From an uncultured Thermomicrobiales bacterium (GTDB taxonomy: Bacteria > Chloroflexota > Chloroflexia > Thermomicrobiales > UBA6265), in NCBI GenBank assembly GCA_902806405.1, contig CADCWL010000197.1, positions 1 through 62,827 on the forward strand: a stretch of 62,827 bases of DNA. The letters run 5' to 3'. Below the pieces are notes generated by a model. That model was given only the letters and a program-made list of their open reading frames with translations. It was not told the origin of the DNA and ran no database searches. Positions 43,187-51,157 of the stretch are shown here, in pieces (position 1 is the stretch's first letter; each line of letters opens with the position of its first letter). The position numbers were made by a program, and so were the translations under genes.

Positions 43187-44725
43187 TTACCGGTCGCTTC
43201 CGCCCACCCCGTAGCCCAGCTCGGACAGCAACTCCGTCGCCACCCCGGCTTCGTCCCAGGGTCGCTTCTCGCGGCCCCAGATGATGCTCCGCTCGTGACC
43301 CTTGCCGGCGAGCAGGACGCAGTCGCCTGGACGGGCGGCGGCAAAGGCGCGGCGGATCGCCTCACGCCGGTCAACGATCCGATCGAACCGGTCTCCCTCC
43401 CGGGCCCCGGCGCCAACCGCCCCCGCCGCAATCTGGTCGACGATCTCCCCCGCGTCCTCGTTCCGCGGGTCCTCGGTGGTGATGACCGCGTAGTCGGCGA
43501 GGCGGGCGGCCACTCCCCCCTGACGGGGCCGTTTCTCGAGGTCCCGTTCCCCGGCGCTGCCGAAGACGACGATCAGCCGGCCTTCGGGATGGAGGCCGCG
43601 CAACAAGGTCAAGACCTTCGTCAGCGCGTCCGGGGTGTGGGCGTAGTCGATGACGACCGAGAACGGTTGACCGGCGGCGACGGTCGACATCCGGCCGGGG
43701 ATCGCTGGCGGCGTGCGAAGCGCGCTGGCGATGGTCGGCAGATCGACGCCCGCCGCAAGGGCCACCGCCGTCGCGCAGAGCGCGTTCGCGACGTTGAAGT
43801 CGCCGATGAGGGGGAGGTCGACCGCGGCCGCTCCCCAGCCGCTCGTCTCGATTCGGAACCGGCTGCCCCGCGCGTCGGCGACGACGTCGATCGCTCGCAC
43901 CTCGGTATCGCGGCCAGAGGCGCCGTAGCGGATGATCGTCGCACCGTCGGCGACGCCGAGCATTGCCTCCGCCCCGGGATCGTCCACGTTCACCACCGCC
44001 GTTCCGCCGGACTCGCCGACTCGGGCGAAGAGCACGCTCTTCGCCCGGCGGTACGCCTCGACGGTGCCGTGGAAGTCGAGATGCTCGTGGGTGACATTGG
44101 TGACGGCCGCGATCCCGAACGTGATCCCGTCGAGCCGGTGCATCGCCAGGCCGTGCGAGGTTGCTTCCAGCGTCGCCCACCCGGCCCCGGCATCGACCAT
44201 CGCGCGCAGGTACCGCTGGATGTCGACCGACTCGGGGGTGGTCTGGCGTGTCGCGTGGTCGGTGACGTCGTCGCCGATGCGGACGGCGACGGTGCCGACC
44301 ATACCGGTGCGGCGGCCGGCGGCGCGCAGAAGCCCGTCGATGAGGTAACTGGTCGTCGTCTTGCCATCGGTCCCGGTGACGCCGACGACGTCGATCTCGC
44401 GGGAGGGGTGGCCGAAAAAGGCGGCGGCGATCGCGGCGAGGGCGGCCCGGCTGTCCGGAACCAGCACCTGCGGCACGGGGAGATCGAGTGGGCGCTCGAC
44501 GAGGAGGGCGGCGGCGCCCCGTCGCGCCGCATCGGCGGCGTAGGCATGACCGTCGGCGTCGGCGCCGGGCAACGCCGCGAAGAGGTCGCCGGGTCCGACG
44601 AGCCGCGAGTCGTAGGCGATGCCGCCAATCCGCGTCGCACGGTCCCCGATCGGGCGTGCCCTCGGGAGCACGTCCGCCAGATCGCCGATGAGAGCGGAGC
44701 GGTTGGGCTGCGGCGCCTCAGCCAC
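43187..44725 (-). CDS. murE: UDP-MurNAc-tripeptide synthetase MurE
   Basis: A 512-residue Mur ligase adding the third (diamino) residue to UDP-MurNAc-L-Ala-D-Glu. P-loop VTGTDGKTTTSYL (116-128), TTPES (162-166), EATSHGL (187-193), HEHLDFHG and the carbamylated lysine K230 region (RRAKSVLF) are all present, as are YAHTPDAL and GKGHE near the end. The amino-acid selectivity motif is EDPR (418-421) instead of the DNPR of meso-DAP enzymes, so the added residue cannot be assigned. GTG 44725 lies in an 8-base overlap with the FemAB gene. Confidence 0.94.
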   Translation of the reverse strand: MAEAPQPNRSALIGDLADVLPRARPIGDRATRIGGIAYDSRLVGPGDLFAALPGADADGHAYAADAARRGAAALLVERPLDLPVPQVLVPDSRAALAAIAAAFFGHPSREIDVVGVTGTDGKTTTSYLIDGLLRAAGRRTGMVGTVAVRIGDDVTDHATRQTTPESVDIQRYLRAMVDAGAGWATLEATSHGLAMHRLDGITFGIAAVTNVTHEHLDFHGTVEAYRRAKSVLFARVGESGGTAVVNVDDPGAEAMLGVADGATIIRYGASGRDTEVRAIDVVADARGSRFRIETSGWGAAAVDLPLIGDFNVANALCATAVALAAGVDLPTIASALRTPPAIPGRMSTVAAGQPFSVVIDYAHTPDALTKVLTLLRGLHPEGRLIVVFGSAGERDLEKRPRQGGVAARLADYAVITTEDPRNEDAGEIVDQIAAGAVGAGAREGDRFDRIVDRREAIRRAFAAARPGDCVLLAGKGHERSIIWGREKRPWDEAGVATELLSELGYGVGGSDR

Positions 44726-45794
44726 GGGACCCGTAGACGCGGCGCGCGAGCGTGGCGAGGAGGGGTCGGTACCGCCGCTCGACCGGCGGCGGGTAGGAGA
44801 GGATCTCTCCCCCGAAACGGACCTTGAATTCGTACAGGCCGCGCCAGTCGTCGGCGCGGGTGCCGGCCACCCGGCCGCCGTCCTCGCCGGCGGTTGACGT
44901 CGGGTCCTCCTCGGGGATCCCCCAGAGGTCGTAGCGGAGGCAGCCGCGCTCGCGCGCCCAACGCATCGCCTCGAACTGGAGGAAGAAGCCGGCGCCGTGC
45001 GCGCGGTGTCGGGTGGAGGACGCGCCGTACATGTAGATCGCCTCGTCCCCGAAGCGGGCGGCGATCACGCCGGCGACCGGTTCGTCCTCGATCAGGGCGA
45101 ACAGGAGGACCGCGTCGTCGCCGAAGAGGCGCACGAAGTCGACGTAGTAGCCGGCCCCGTGGATTCCGAACTCGTTCCGCTCGGCGGTGTCGGTGAGGAG
45201 CCCGTAGAAGGTCTCCAACGCCTGTGCCGTCGGCTCTGCCCGAACCGCGGCCACACCCCGGCGCTGCGCCAACCGGATGTTGTAGCGCGTTTTCTGGTGC
45301 ATTTGACCGAGCAGCGGCTCGTCGTCGAGGAGCGGCACCTTCACCGTCCGGCCGGGCTGGATATGGGCGGGGCCGCGCACGAAGCCGGCATTGCGGAGCC
45401 GCCCGGTGAACGGCAACGCGGCGTCCGGCTCGACGATCAGGCTCACCGCCCCCCGCCGCCGGCAGACATCGTCCACGGCGCCGAGGAGACGGGTCGCCAG
45501 GGCCGGATCGGGGCTGGAGAGCGCCGGACCGCGTCCGAGATAGCCGACGCTGATCGGTCCTCGCGAGCGGAACAGAACCTGAGCCAGTCCGTACCCGCCT
45601 CCGGATTCGACGCGAACCCGCTCCGCCCGCCAGCCGTGCAGCTCCTTGAAGGCGCCCCATCGCCACGATTGGAGGAGGTGCCCGGAGGCGCGTCGGAGAT
45701 CCCGATCCCATGCCTCCTGGTCCGTCGCTCCGGGGAACGGGAGGACCGTGACATCCCGGTCATCGGGGGCGGTCCGCGCTGAACTCCCGGTCAT
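44718..45794 (-). CDS. FemAB-family peptidyltransferase (peptidoglycan bridge formation)
   Basis: A 358-residue protein of the FemABX / GNAT-like family, which adds amino acids from aminoacyl-tRNA to the peptidoglycan stem. LLQSWRWGAFKELHGW (about 38-53), YLGRGPAL, MHQKTRYNIRLAQRRGV, FYGLLTDTAERNEFG, MYGASSTRHRAHGAGFFLQF and LYEFKVRFGGE match the family. Which residue is added is unknown. It sits immediately upstream of murE and overlaps it and the HEAT-repeat gene, consistent with a role in interpeptide bridging. Confidence 0.9.
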   Translation of the reverse strand: MTGSSARTAPDDRDVTVLPFPGATDQEAWDRDLRRASGHLLQSWRWGAFKELHGWRAERVRVESGGGYGLAQVLFRSRGPISVGYLGRGPALSSPDPALATRLLGAVDDVCRRRGAVSLIVEPDAALPFTGRLRNAGFVRGPAHIQPGRTVKVPLLDDEPLLGQMHQKTRYNIRLAQRRGVAAVRAEPTAQALETFYGLLTDTAERNEFGIHGAGYYVDFVRLFGDDAVLLFALIEDEPVAGVIAARFGDEAIYMYGASSTRHRAHGAGFFLQFEAMRWARERGCLRYDLWGIPEEDPTSTAGEDGGRVAGTRADDWRGLYEFKVRFGGEILSYPPPVERRYRPLLATLARRVYGSRG

Positions 45795-46786
45795 CGATCA
45801 ACGGGCGGCGGCCCGTCGCCGGCACCGGCCTCGTCGAGAGCCTCGTCGAGCGCCTCCTGAACGGCCTCGACGTCCGCCTCGTCGGGGTCCTCCGCCAGCA
45901 TCCGGAGCACGCGGAGCGCCTCGCGACCACCGATCTGTCCGAGCGAGGCGATGGCCGCGTGGCGGACCTCGGCGTCTTCGTCCCCGGCCAATCGGCCAAG
46001 CTCCGGAACCGCCCTCGCATCGCCGAGCATGCCGGTCGCTCGCGCGGCCTCGTACCGTAGCTCTGTCTCCGGGCTGGCCAGCTCGTCCAGAACGGTATCG
46101 AGCCACCGCTCGTCGGCACTGCGCCCCATCGCGTAGAGGGCGCTCGCCCGGAGCCCCTCGTCCTCCCCCTCGTAGGCGGAGAGGATCAATTCACGCACCT
46201 CGGCCGCGCGGCCGAGGACGCCGACGGCCTCCAGCGCCCGCCGTCGCAATCCGTACGGCGCCTGCTCGTCGGTGGCGGCCTCCGTCAGGGCTTCCCGCAG
46301 GCGGCACTCCGTGCCCTCGTCCAGGTCCCCTTCGGCGGCGGCTGCGGCGAACCGCTCCATGCCGCGCGCGGCCTCCGCCCGCACGTCCTGGGACGGATCG
46401 GATGACAACAGGAGAAGAAAGCGCTCGAGGAGATCCTCGCCGCGATCCTCCCAGAGCGCCGCCACCGCCAACTGGCGGACGACCGCCGAATCGTCGGTCA
46501 ACGCGACGCGCAACGCGCGCCCGAACAGGAGCTCGATACGGACCTCGGAGAGCTCGTCCATGCGGCGCACGAGCGCCTCACGGGTTCCCTCTCCGAGCGC
46601 GTCCCACTCCCGACCAAGGAGCCGCGCATCCGCTCGATCGAGATCCGAGAACCGGGCTATCTCGGCCTCGCCGAAGTTCCCTCCCCGGATCGTGGCGAGG
46701 ACCTCAGCCAGGGGCGGCGGCGGCGGCGGTCCTGCCGCCGCCGCCGCGTCGCTAAGGGGTGGTACCGGGGACGTAGGTGTAGGCAT
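45791..46786 (-). CDS. HEAT-repeat protein
   Basis: A 331-residue protein. After a Pro/Ala-rich lead (residues 1-40) come degenerate helical HEAT/PBS-lyase repeats, seen in VRQLAVAALWEDRGEDLLER, QDVRAEAARGMERFA, LRASALYAMGRSADERWLDT, LRYEAARATGMLGDARAVPE and VRHAAIASLGQIGGREALRV. Such solenoids usually bind proteins. The acidic tail is disordered. ATG 46786 overlaps the preceding gene by 35 bases and has a weak site; the stop overlaps the FemAB start (ATGA). A scaffold role for wall synthesis is inference. Confidence 0.8.
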   Translation of the reverse strand: MPTPTSPVPPLSDAAAAAGPPPPPPLAEVLATIRGGNFGEAEIARFSDLDRADARLLGREWDALGEGTREALVRRMDELSEVRIELLFGRALRVALTDDSAVVRQLAVAALWEDRGEDLLERFLLLLSSDPSQDVRAEAARGMERFAAAAAEGDLDEGTECRLREALTEAATDEQAPYGLRRRALEAVGVLGRAAEVRELILSAYEGEDEGLRASALYAMGRSADERWLDTVLDELASPETELRYEAARATGMLGDARAVPELGRLAGDEDAEVRHAAIASLGQIGGREALRVLRMLAEDPDEADVEAVQEALDEALDEAGAGDGPPPVDR

Positions 46787-48659
46787 CGGTCTGGTCCGGA
46801 TCACGGGAGAAAGCACCGGTGTCGTCGTGCTCAAGGATCGAGCGGAGCAGCGTTTCCGAGACCGGGCGCTCCACGTTGACGCCGGCAAAGAGGGCGTCGA
46901 AATCGGCCGTGAAGTTCGCCTCGCGGTGCTCGCCAACCCGCTCGAAAGTGGCCGCGACGACCGCTTCCGGGCGTCGCCGCACCTTCTCGTCGACCGGCTT
47001 CTCGCCGTTCAAGCGGCCGAAGCGTTCTTCGGTCAGCAGCAACCGCTCATCGACGCCGCATGCGTACGTGGTCGGTCGAAAGACGTAGCGCAGGGCCCGG
47101 CGCTCGTCCAGTTCCAGCAGCCGGACGCTCTCCGCGCTCTCGGCGATGTACTCGACCAGGTAGTGGCCGTCGTTCTCGGTTCGGGAGAGGGAGATCACCG
47201 CGCCCGGGACCAGGTTCTCGGCGAAGAGGTCGTCCAGGCCGAGGATGAAACCACCCCGGTTCGGCGTCGGGAACCGCAGTTCGACCAGGTAGGTTGTGTA
47301 CGACTGCGGGCTTTCGAAGGTCAGCACCGCGGACTTCTGATTCGGCAGCAGCGGCGCCGGCAGCAGCGCCCGCATGGTCGCGTCGTACGGCAGGAGCCCG
47401 TGCTGGTACTCGTAGAAGGTGAGAACGTGGTCGAGCGAAGGGGCGGAGCGGGGGGCGGGCGCCCCCGCTGCCGTGACCTCCTCCAGGAGGTACCGGTAGT
47501 CCGTGCCAATCTCGTTCGGCTTGCGGCGGGTGGTGCCGATTTGGGGCAGGCCGGTCGTGCTCCAGAAGCGCTGGTTCGCGGTGCCGACGAACTCGAACTC
47601 GCGATGCTCGCGCGAGAGCCGGAAGTTGACCGCGAAGCGCATCGTCTCGAAATCGGGCGTGCTCGGGCGGATGCCAAGCACGTCCTGGACGAGGACATGA
47701 TCGGTCAGCGGTTGCTCTTGCTCCTGGAGATAGTCTTTCATCCGCCGCAGGTCGCCGCGGCTGAACCGGGGCACCCGGTCCTCCATCATCCACTGCTCGC
47801 CGAAGTTGGCGATCCGCGGATCGGACTCCAGTCGCCGGCGAATGGCTGCCGCCAGGTGCAGGTCGTCGACCCCCGTCACGTCGGTGTACGACACCGCCGG
47901 CCGGGTGAAGGTTCGCGCGGCCACCGGTGGCGTGACGGGTACGGGCGGCGTGACGGCTACGGGCGGCGCGGCGGACATGGGCGGTGCGGCGGTCGGGACG
48001 GGGGCAGACGGCGCGACGGCAGCCGGTTCGGCGGCACGGACCGCCTCCGGCGCTGCGGCCGCCAGGGGCTCGACCTCGGCGGGAGCGGACTCGGGCGTCT
48101 CGACCGCGACGGTGGGAGCTTCAACCGCCGGGCCGGCCACGACCTCGACAGGCAGGTCGACGGGTCGATCGGCGAGGGCGCCGTCCACGTCCAGATCGAC
48201 TTCCGGCTCCTCGTCCTCAAAGTCGAGGTCGCCCAGGACCGCCGGCAGGGTCGCCCAGGACGGGTCGACGCGCGCCCGCTCCCGAACCGGCAGGGCGGGC
48301 CGTTCCGGTTTTGGCTGCGGGGACATGAACCGTTGCGCGAAGTCGTGCCCCGAAACGGTCTCGCGATGGTTCGGCGCCCGGCCCGCCGTGGTCGTCACTA
48401 CCAACTGCTCGCCGTTCCGCTCCTCGACGGCGAACACGGCCGGGTTGGCCGCCACCGCGGCGCCGAGGGCGGCCGCGGCGGCAGCGTCCCCCTGGCTGGT
48501 CAAGAACTCGCCGATCGAGGACAGCGAGACCCGGATTGGGGTGCCGGCCGATTGGAACCGGCCCCGAGCCCGGAGCAGCCCGAGCAGGCGCTCTGCCAGC
48601 GCCTGCTCGTCGCTGGTGCCGGCGAATCGAACCTCGACGCGCACTTCCTGAGTGACCAA
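46752..48659 (-). CDS. Unrecognised 635-residue protein with Pro/Ala linker
   Basis: I do not recognise this protein. An N-terminal domain (about residues 1-110, EVRVEVRFAGTSDEQALAER onward, with IRVSLSSIGEFLTS) looks like a small alpha/beta fold. Residues 140-260 are an acidic then Pro/Ala/Val linker with PPV repeats. A second domain begins near 270 (VDDLHLAAAIRRRLESDPRI) and continues to the end, rich in aromatic beta-like segments (EFEFVGTANQRFWSTTGLPQ, GGFILGLDDLFAENLVPG). No signal peptide or TM is seen. TTG 48659 is preferred because AGAAGGGAA lies seven bases upstream; TTG 48677 is an alternative. Confidence 0.8.
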   Translation of the reverse strand: MVTQEVRVEVRFAGTSDEQALAERLLGLLRARGRFQSAGTPIRVSLSSIGEFLTSQGDAAAAAALGAAVAANPAVFAVEERNGEQLVVTTTAGRAPNHRETVSGHDFAQRFMSPQPKPERPALPVRERARVDPSWATLPAVLGDLDFEDEEPEVDLDVDGALADRPVDLPVEVVAGPAVEAPTVAVETPESAPAEVEPLAAAAPEAVRAAEPAAVAPSAPVPTAAPPMSAAPPVAVTPPVPVTPPVAARTFTRPAVSYTDVTGVDDLHLAAAIRRRLESDPRIANFGEQWMMEDRVPRFSRGDLRRMKDYLQEQEQPLTDHVLVQDVLGIRPSTPDFETMRFAVNFRLSREHREFEFVGTANQRFWSTTGLPQIGTTRRKPNEIGTDYRYLLEEVTAAGAPAPRSAPSLDHVLTFYEYQHGLLPYDATMRALLPAPLLPNQKSAVLTFESPQSYTTYLVELRFPTPNRGGFILGLDDLFAENLVPGAVISLSRTENDGHYLVEYIAESAESVRLLELDERRALRYVFRPTTYACGVDERLLLTEERFGRLNGEKPVDEKVRRRPEAVVAATFERVGEHREANFTADFDALFAGVNVERPVSETLLRSILEHDDTGAFSRDPDQTDAYTYVPGTTP

Positions 48660-48782
48660 ATGCGTTCCCTTCTCCAAATCAGTGACGGCAGTTGTCGATC
48701 GCCGGCCCCCGTCGATACCACCACGGCGTCGCCAAGGGGAAGGGACGGTCGTAGTCCGGATTCGTCCCGGTCCGGCCGGTCG

Positions 48783-48929
48783 TTAGGCGCTGTCCCGGTC
48801 GCCCGCGGGCTCGGACCGGCGGCGGAGCGCGTCGATGAGTGCCTGCGTCGTCAACGGCTGGCCGCCGTTCCGCAGCAGCGTCAGGAGCAATGCCACGTCT
48901 TCGTCGTTGAGTTGGATGTCCGGGTCCAT
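48783..48929 (-). CDS. 48-residue conserved-looking small helical protein
   Basis: A small open frame of 48 residues (MDPDIQLNDEDVALLLTLLR, then NGGQPLTTQALIDALRRRSE and a short tail). It reads as two or three helices with an acidic start, and the LTTQALIDALRRR segment resembles part of a winged-helix domain. GGGAG lies six bases before ATG 48929. It is 123 bases upstream of the 635-residue gene on the same strand. Codon use matches its neighbours, which supports a real gene. No function is assigned. Confidence 0.65.
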   Translation of the reverse strand: MDPDIQLNDEDVALLLTLLRNGGQPLTTQALIDALRRRSEPAGDRDSA

Positions 48930-49108
48930 GTCGACTCCCGATCGGTACGCGTCCGTGCCGGCGCTCCTCGCGCGGCCGTCGATAACCGGTGAAGTGTAGC
49001 CGTTGGGGTGCGGCAGCCGCCACGTTGAGCGCTCCCACCCTGCTGCGATCGTATCGGCGCGGCGACCGCGAGTTCGTCACCGCTCGACGGCTCCGCCCTC
49101 CCCGGTTG

Positions 49109-49137
49109 TTGCTGCCGGGGGTTTTATTAGGTACACT
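49109..49137 (+). promoter_or_regulatory. Promoter for tRNA-Arg
   Basis: TTGCTG (49109-49114), 17 bases, TACACT (49132-49137), ending 10 bases before the mature tRNA. No leader coding sequence intervenes. Confidence 0.6.
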
Positions 49138-49147
49138 CTTTCCTGAC

Positions 49148-49223
49148 GCGCCCGTAGCTCAGCGGATAGAGCGCTTGCCTCCGGAGTAAGAGGTCAGAGG
49201 TTCGAGTCCTCTCGGGCGTACCA
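49148..49223 (+). tRNA. tRNA-Arg (anticodon CCG)
   Basis: A full cloverleaf of 76 bases with encoded CCA. Acceptor GCGCCCG pairs with CGGGCGT; D-arm GCTCAGCGGATAGAGC; anticodon stem CTTGC/GTAAG with loop CTCCGGA giving anticodon CCG for codon CGG; T-arm AGAGGTTCGAGTCCTCT. Arg CGG is a frequent codon in this GC-rich genome. Confidence 0.95.
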
Positions 49224-49277
49224 CCTGATAGCGATGCGGTGCCGCGACCGCGCGTGTAGGCTCACACCGGTATCGAC

Positions 49278-49310
49278 GAGAAGGCGGTGCTGCACAGGCA
49301 CCGTCTTCTT
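49278..49310 (+). terminator. Terminator after tRNA-Arg
   Basis: A 13-bp stem (49278-49290 with 49298-49310, G-U pairs allowed) around loop TGCACAG, followed by CTATCTCTACC. It lies 54 bases after the tRNA. Confidence 0.65.
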
Positions 49311-49641
49311 CTATCTCTACCGGGGCAACCGTCGAGCTTCCGCGGACGACTCATCTGCAAATAGAGGGGTGTCAATATGTCAACCCCTATCCGTCGTCCG
49401 TACCCCATGTTAGTCTGTACGTACGCCAGCTTTCGGCAGTCGTCCGCGTCCTGTCGGCGTTTGTCTACCGTAACGTCGGCCGCTTACGACGACATCTTCG
49501 CTCACGCCGGTAGCGGAAATGGGCCGGCACGGAACGGGCCGGATGGACGAGGAGAGATCTCCACGGAGAGGTCCCGGATGGACGACGCGATGCCCGGTTG
49601 CACGTCGCCCGGGCCGGGGAGAGCATCGAGGAGGTGCCATC
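49311..49641. other. Intergenic region before the bactofilin pair
   Basis: A 331-base gap with a local AT-richer part (49350-49425) that includes AGGGGT/ACCCCT arms around a direct repeat GTCAA-TAT-GTCAA and an 8-bp palindrome GTACGTAC (49417-49424). No promoter matching consensus was found. The last 20 bases hold GAGGAGGT, the ribosome-binding site for GTG 49642. Confidence 0.4.
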
Positions 49642-50319
49642 GTGGTCTTCCGCAAGGACAACAAGGTCGACGCGTTTCAGCGCCAGATCAGCGCCCTCCG
49701 TCAACAACTCGGCGCCGAGGAGGAGCACGAGGACTCGGCGGCTCCCAATGCGTACAACGACGCCCTCCAGGGAGAAGGAGCCAGCGCGGGAGGCCAGGTG
49801 GAGGCGCGGGGCTACGGCGCGCGGGAGGATGACGGGTATTCCCGAGCCGGCTCGGAGTATGGCGCTCCGGTTCGGGACCCGTTCGCGCCGGAGCAGGAGG
49901 CGCCCGCCGTGCCCGTGTTGCCCCGGGCGGGCGGAGACGCCGACACGAGCGTCATTGCCCATGACGCGACGTGGTCGGGTGAGTTCCGCACCGAGGGGAC
50001 GGTGCACGTGCACGGGCGGTTTGAGGGGTCGATCCTCGCCAAGCAGGATGTCTACGTTGCGGAAGAGGCCGACGTCGATGCGACGGTCTCGGCCCAAAAC
50101 GTGATCATCGCCGGGCTCGTCAAAGGGAGCATCCGCTGCGACGCGCGATTCGAGGTCCTGCCCCAGGGGCGGATCTTCGGCGACATCCAGGCGCCGACAC
50201 TCGTCGTCCACGAAGGAGCCCGGGTCACGGGCCAGTTCCGCACGGGCGTGCCGGAGGCGGCCACGCCCGAGCCGGCCTCGCCCGCGGTCGTTCAGCGGCG
50301 GGCGGCGCGGGGCGGCTGA
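49642..50319 (+). CDS. Bactofilin-family cytoskeletal protein, copy 1
   Basis: A 225-residue polymer-forming protein. The first 100 residues are a polar, Gln/Glu-rich lead. The bactofilin core (about residues 105-205) shows the right-handed beta-helix pattern: TSVIAHDATWSGEFRTEGTV, VHGRFEGSILAKQDVYVAEE, SAQNVIIAGLVKGSIRCDAR, QGRIFGDIQAPTLVVHEGAR, followed by a short tail. Bactofilins polymerise without nucleotide and scaffold peptidoglycan or polarity proteins. GTG 49642 follows GAGGAGGT. A second bactofilin follows after 51 bases. Confidence 0.9.
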   Translation: MVFRKDNKVDAFQRQISALRQQLGAEEEHEDSAAPNAYNDALQGEGASAGGQVEARGYGAREDDGYSRAGSEYGAPVRDPFAPEQEAPAVPVLPRAGGDADTSVIAHDATWSGEFRTEGTVHVHGRFEGSILAKQDVYVAEEADVDATVSAQNVIIAGLVKGSIRCDARFEVLPQGRIFGDIQAPTLVVHEGARVTGQFRTGVPEAATPEPASPAVVQRRAARGG

Positions 50320-50370
50320 CGCGGGCGCGGCCGCACAGCAAAGACGCTTTGACCCAAGGAGCAGCCCACC

Positions 50371-50973
50371 ATGTCGATTCGCAACGCCCACGACGCCGAC
50401 TACGGCGCCATTGGGAACGCAGGCGAGCCCCTTTTCGGGGGGGACTCGGCCGACGACGCCTTCAGCGTCGTCGACCGCCACTCGGCGTTCGATGGCACCT
50501 TTCGCGCTGACCGCGATCTCCGCATCGAAGGCGAGGTGAAGGGCACCATCGAGTGCCAGGGCACCCTCTTTGTCGCCCAGGGCGCGACCGTCGCGGCAAA
50601 GGTCGAGGCCGAGAACATCACCGTTGCGGGCGATCTCAACGGCGATATCCGCTGCCGCGGGCGGCTGCAGATGATGCCGAGCGGCCGGGTCCGCGGTAAG
50701 GTCGCGACCGAGACGCTGGTCATCAACGAGGGCGCGTACTACGAGGGCCAGCTTGAGATGGCGGCACCGGAGGACCGCGCCAACCACGCGCCGCGATCGC
50801 TGCCGGCCGGAGGTTCATCGCCTGTGGCGATGACGGCGGGGGTCGGGGAGGCCCGGGGCGGGGAGGGCCGACCCGGCTCGACAACCTTCATCCGGCGACT
50901 CGGCGCTCCAGAGACGGTCTGGGAAACGCCACCCGAGGACGACGGGGAGGAGTCGCCACCGCGCGAGGAGTAG
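50371..50973 (+). CDS. Bactofilin-family cytoskeletal protein, copy 2
   Basis: A 200-residue bactofilin. Lead of about 35 residues, then the core VVDRHSAFDGTFRADRDLRI, EGEVKGTIECQGTLFVAQGA, EAENITVAGDLNGDIRCRGR, QMMPSGRVRGKVATETLVIN, EGAYYEGQLEM. The tail is Gly/Ser/Arg-rich with a TTFIRRLG segment. It differs enough from copy 1 that the two probably co-assemble or act apart rather than being a recent duplicate. ATG 50371 has AAGGAG upstream. Confidence 0.9.
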   Translation: MSIRNAHDADYGAIGNAGEPLFGGDSADDAFSVVDRHSAFDGTFRADRDLRIEGEVKGTIECQGTLFVAQGATVAAKVEAENITVAGDLNGDIRCRGRLQMMPSGRVRGKVATETLVINEGAYYEGQLEMAAPEDRANHAPRSLPAGGSSPVAMTAGVGEARGGEGRPGSTTFIRRLGAPETVWETPPEDDGEESPPREE

Positions 50974-51008
50974 GGCGGAAGACGGTGGCCGGTCGGGCCT
51001 TCATCTAA

Positions 51009-51020
51009 CCGAACGTTCGG
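51009..51020. promoter_or_regulatory. Palindromic operator candidate CCGAACGTTCGG, copy 2
   Basis: Identical to 18453-18464 (12-bp palindrome; 14 bases including flanks are shared). Its centre is about 22 bases upstream of the TGCTATACT box, over the position of a -35 element, so a bound protein could activate or block this promoter. Confidence 0.5.
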
Positions 51021-51032
51021 GTGTGAGGGCCG

Positions 51033-51041
51033 TGCTATACT
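51033..51041 (+). promoter_or_regulatory. Extended -10 promoter TGCTATACT for the SH3 protein gene
   Basis: TGCTATACT with transcription start near 51048, about 110 bases before GTG 51158. There is no TTGACA-like -35; a palindrome occupies that place. Confidence 0.55.
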
Positions 51042-51157
51042 CGGCCGGCTTCGGCGTCGGACCTCTGAGCGCATCGGCGACGGTGGCCGCCTTGTCGCGT
51101 TAGTCGAGGTGGCGAGCGGTCCTGCCGTCGGTGCCCGTGCGAAGGGAAGCCTGACCC

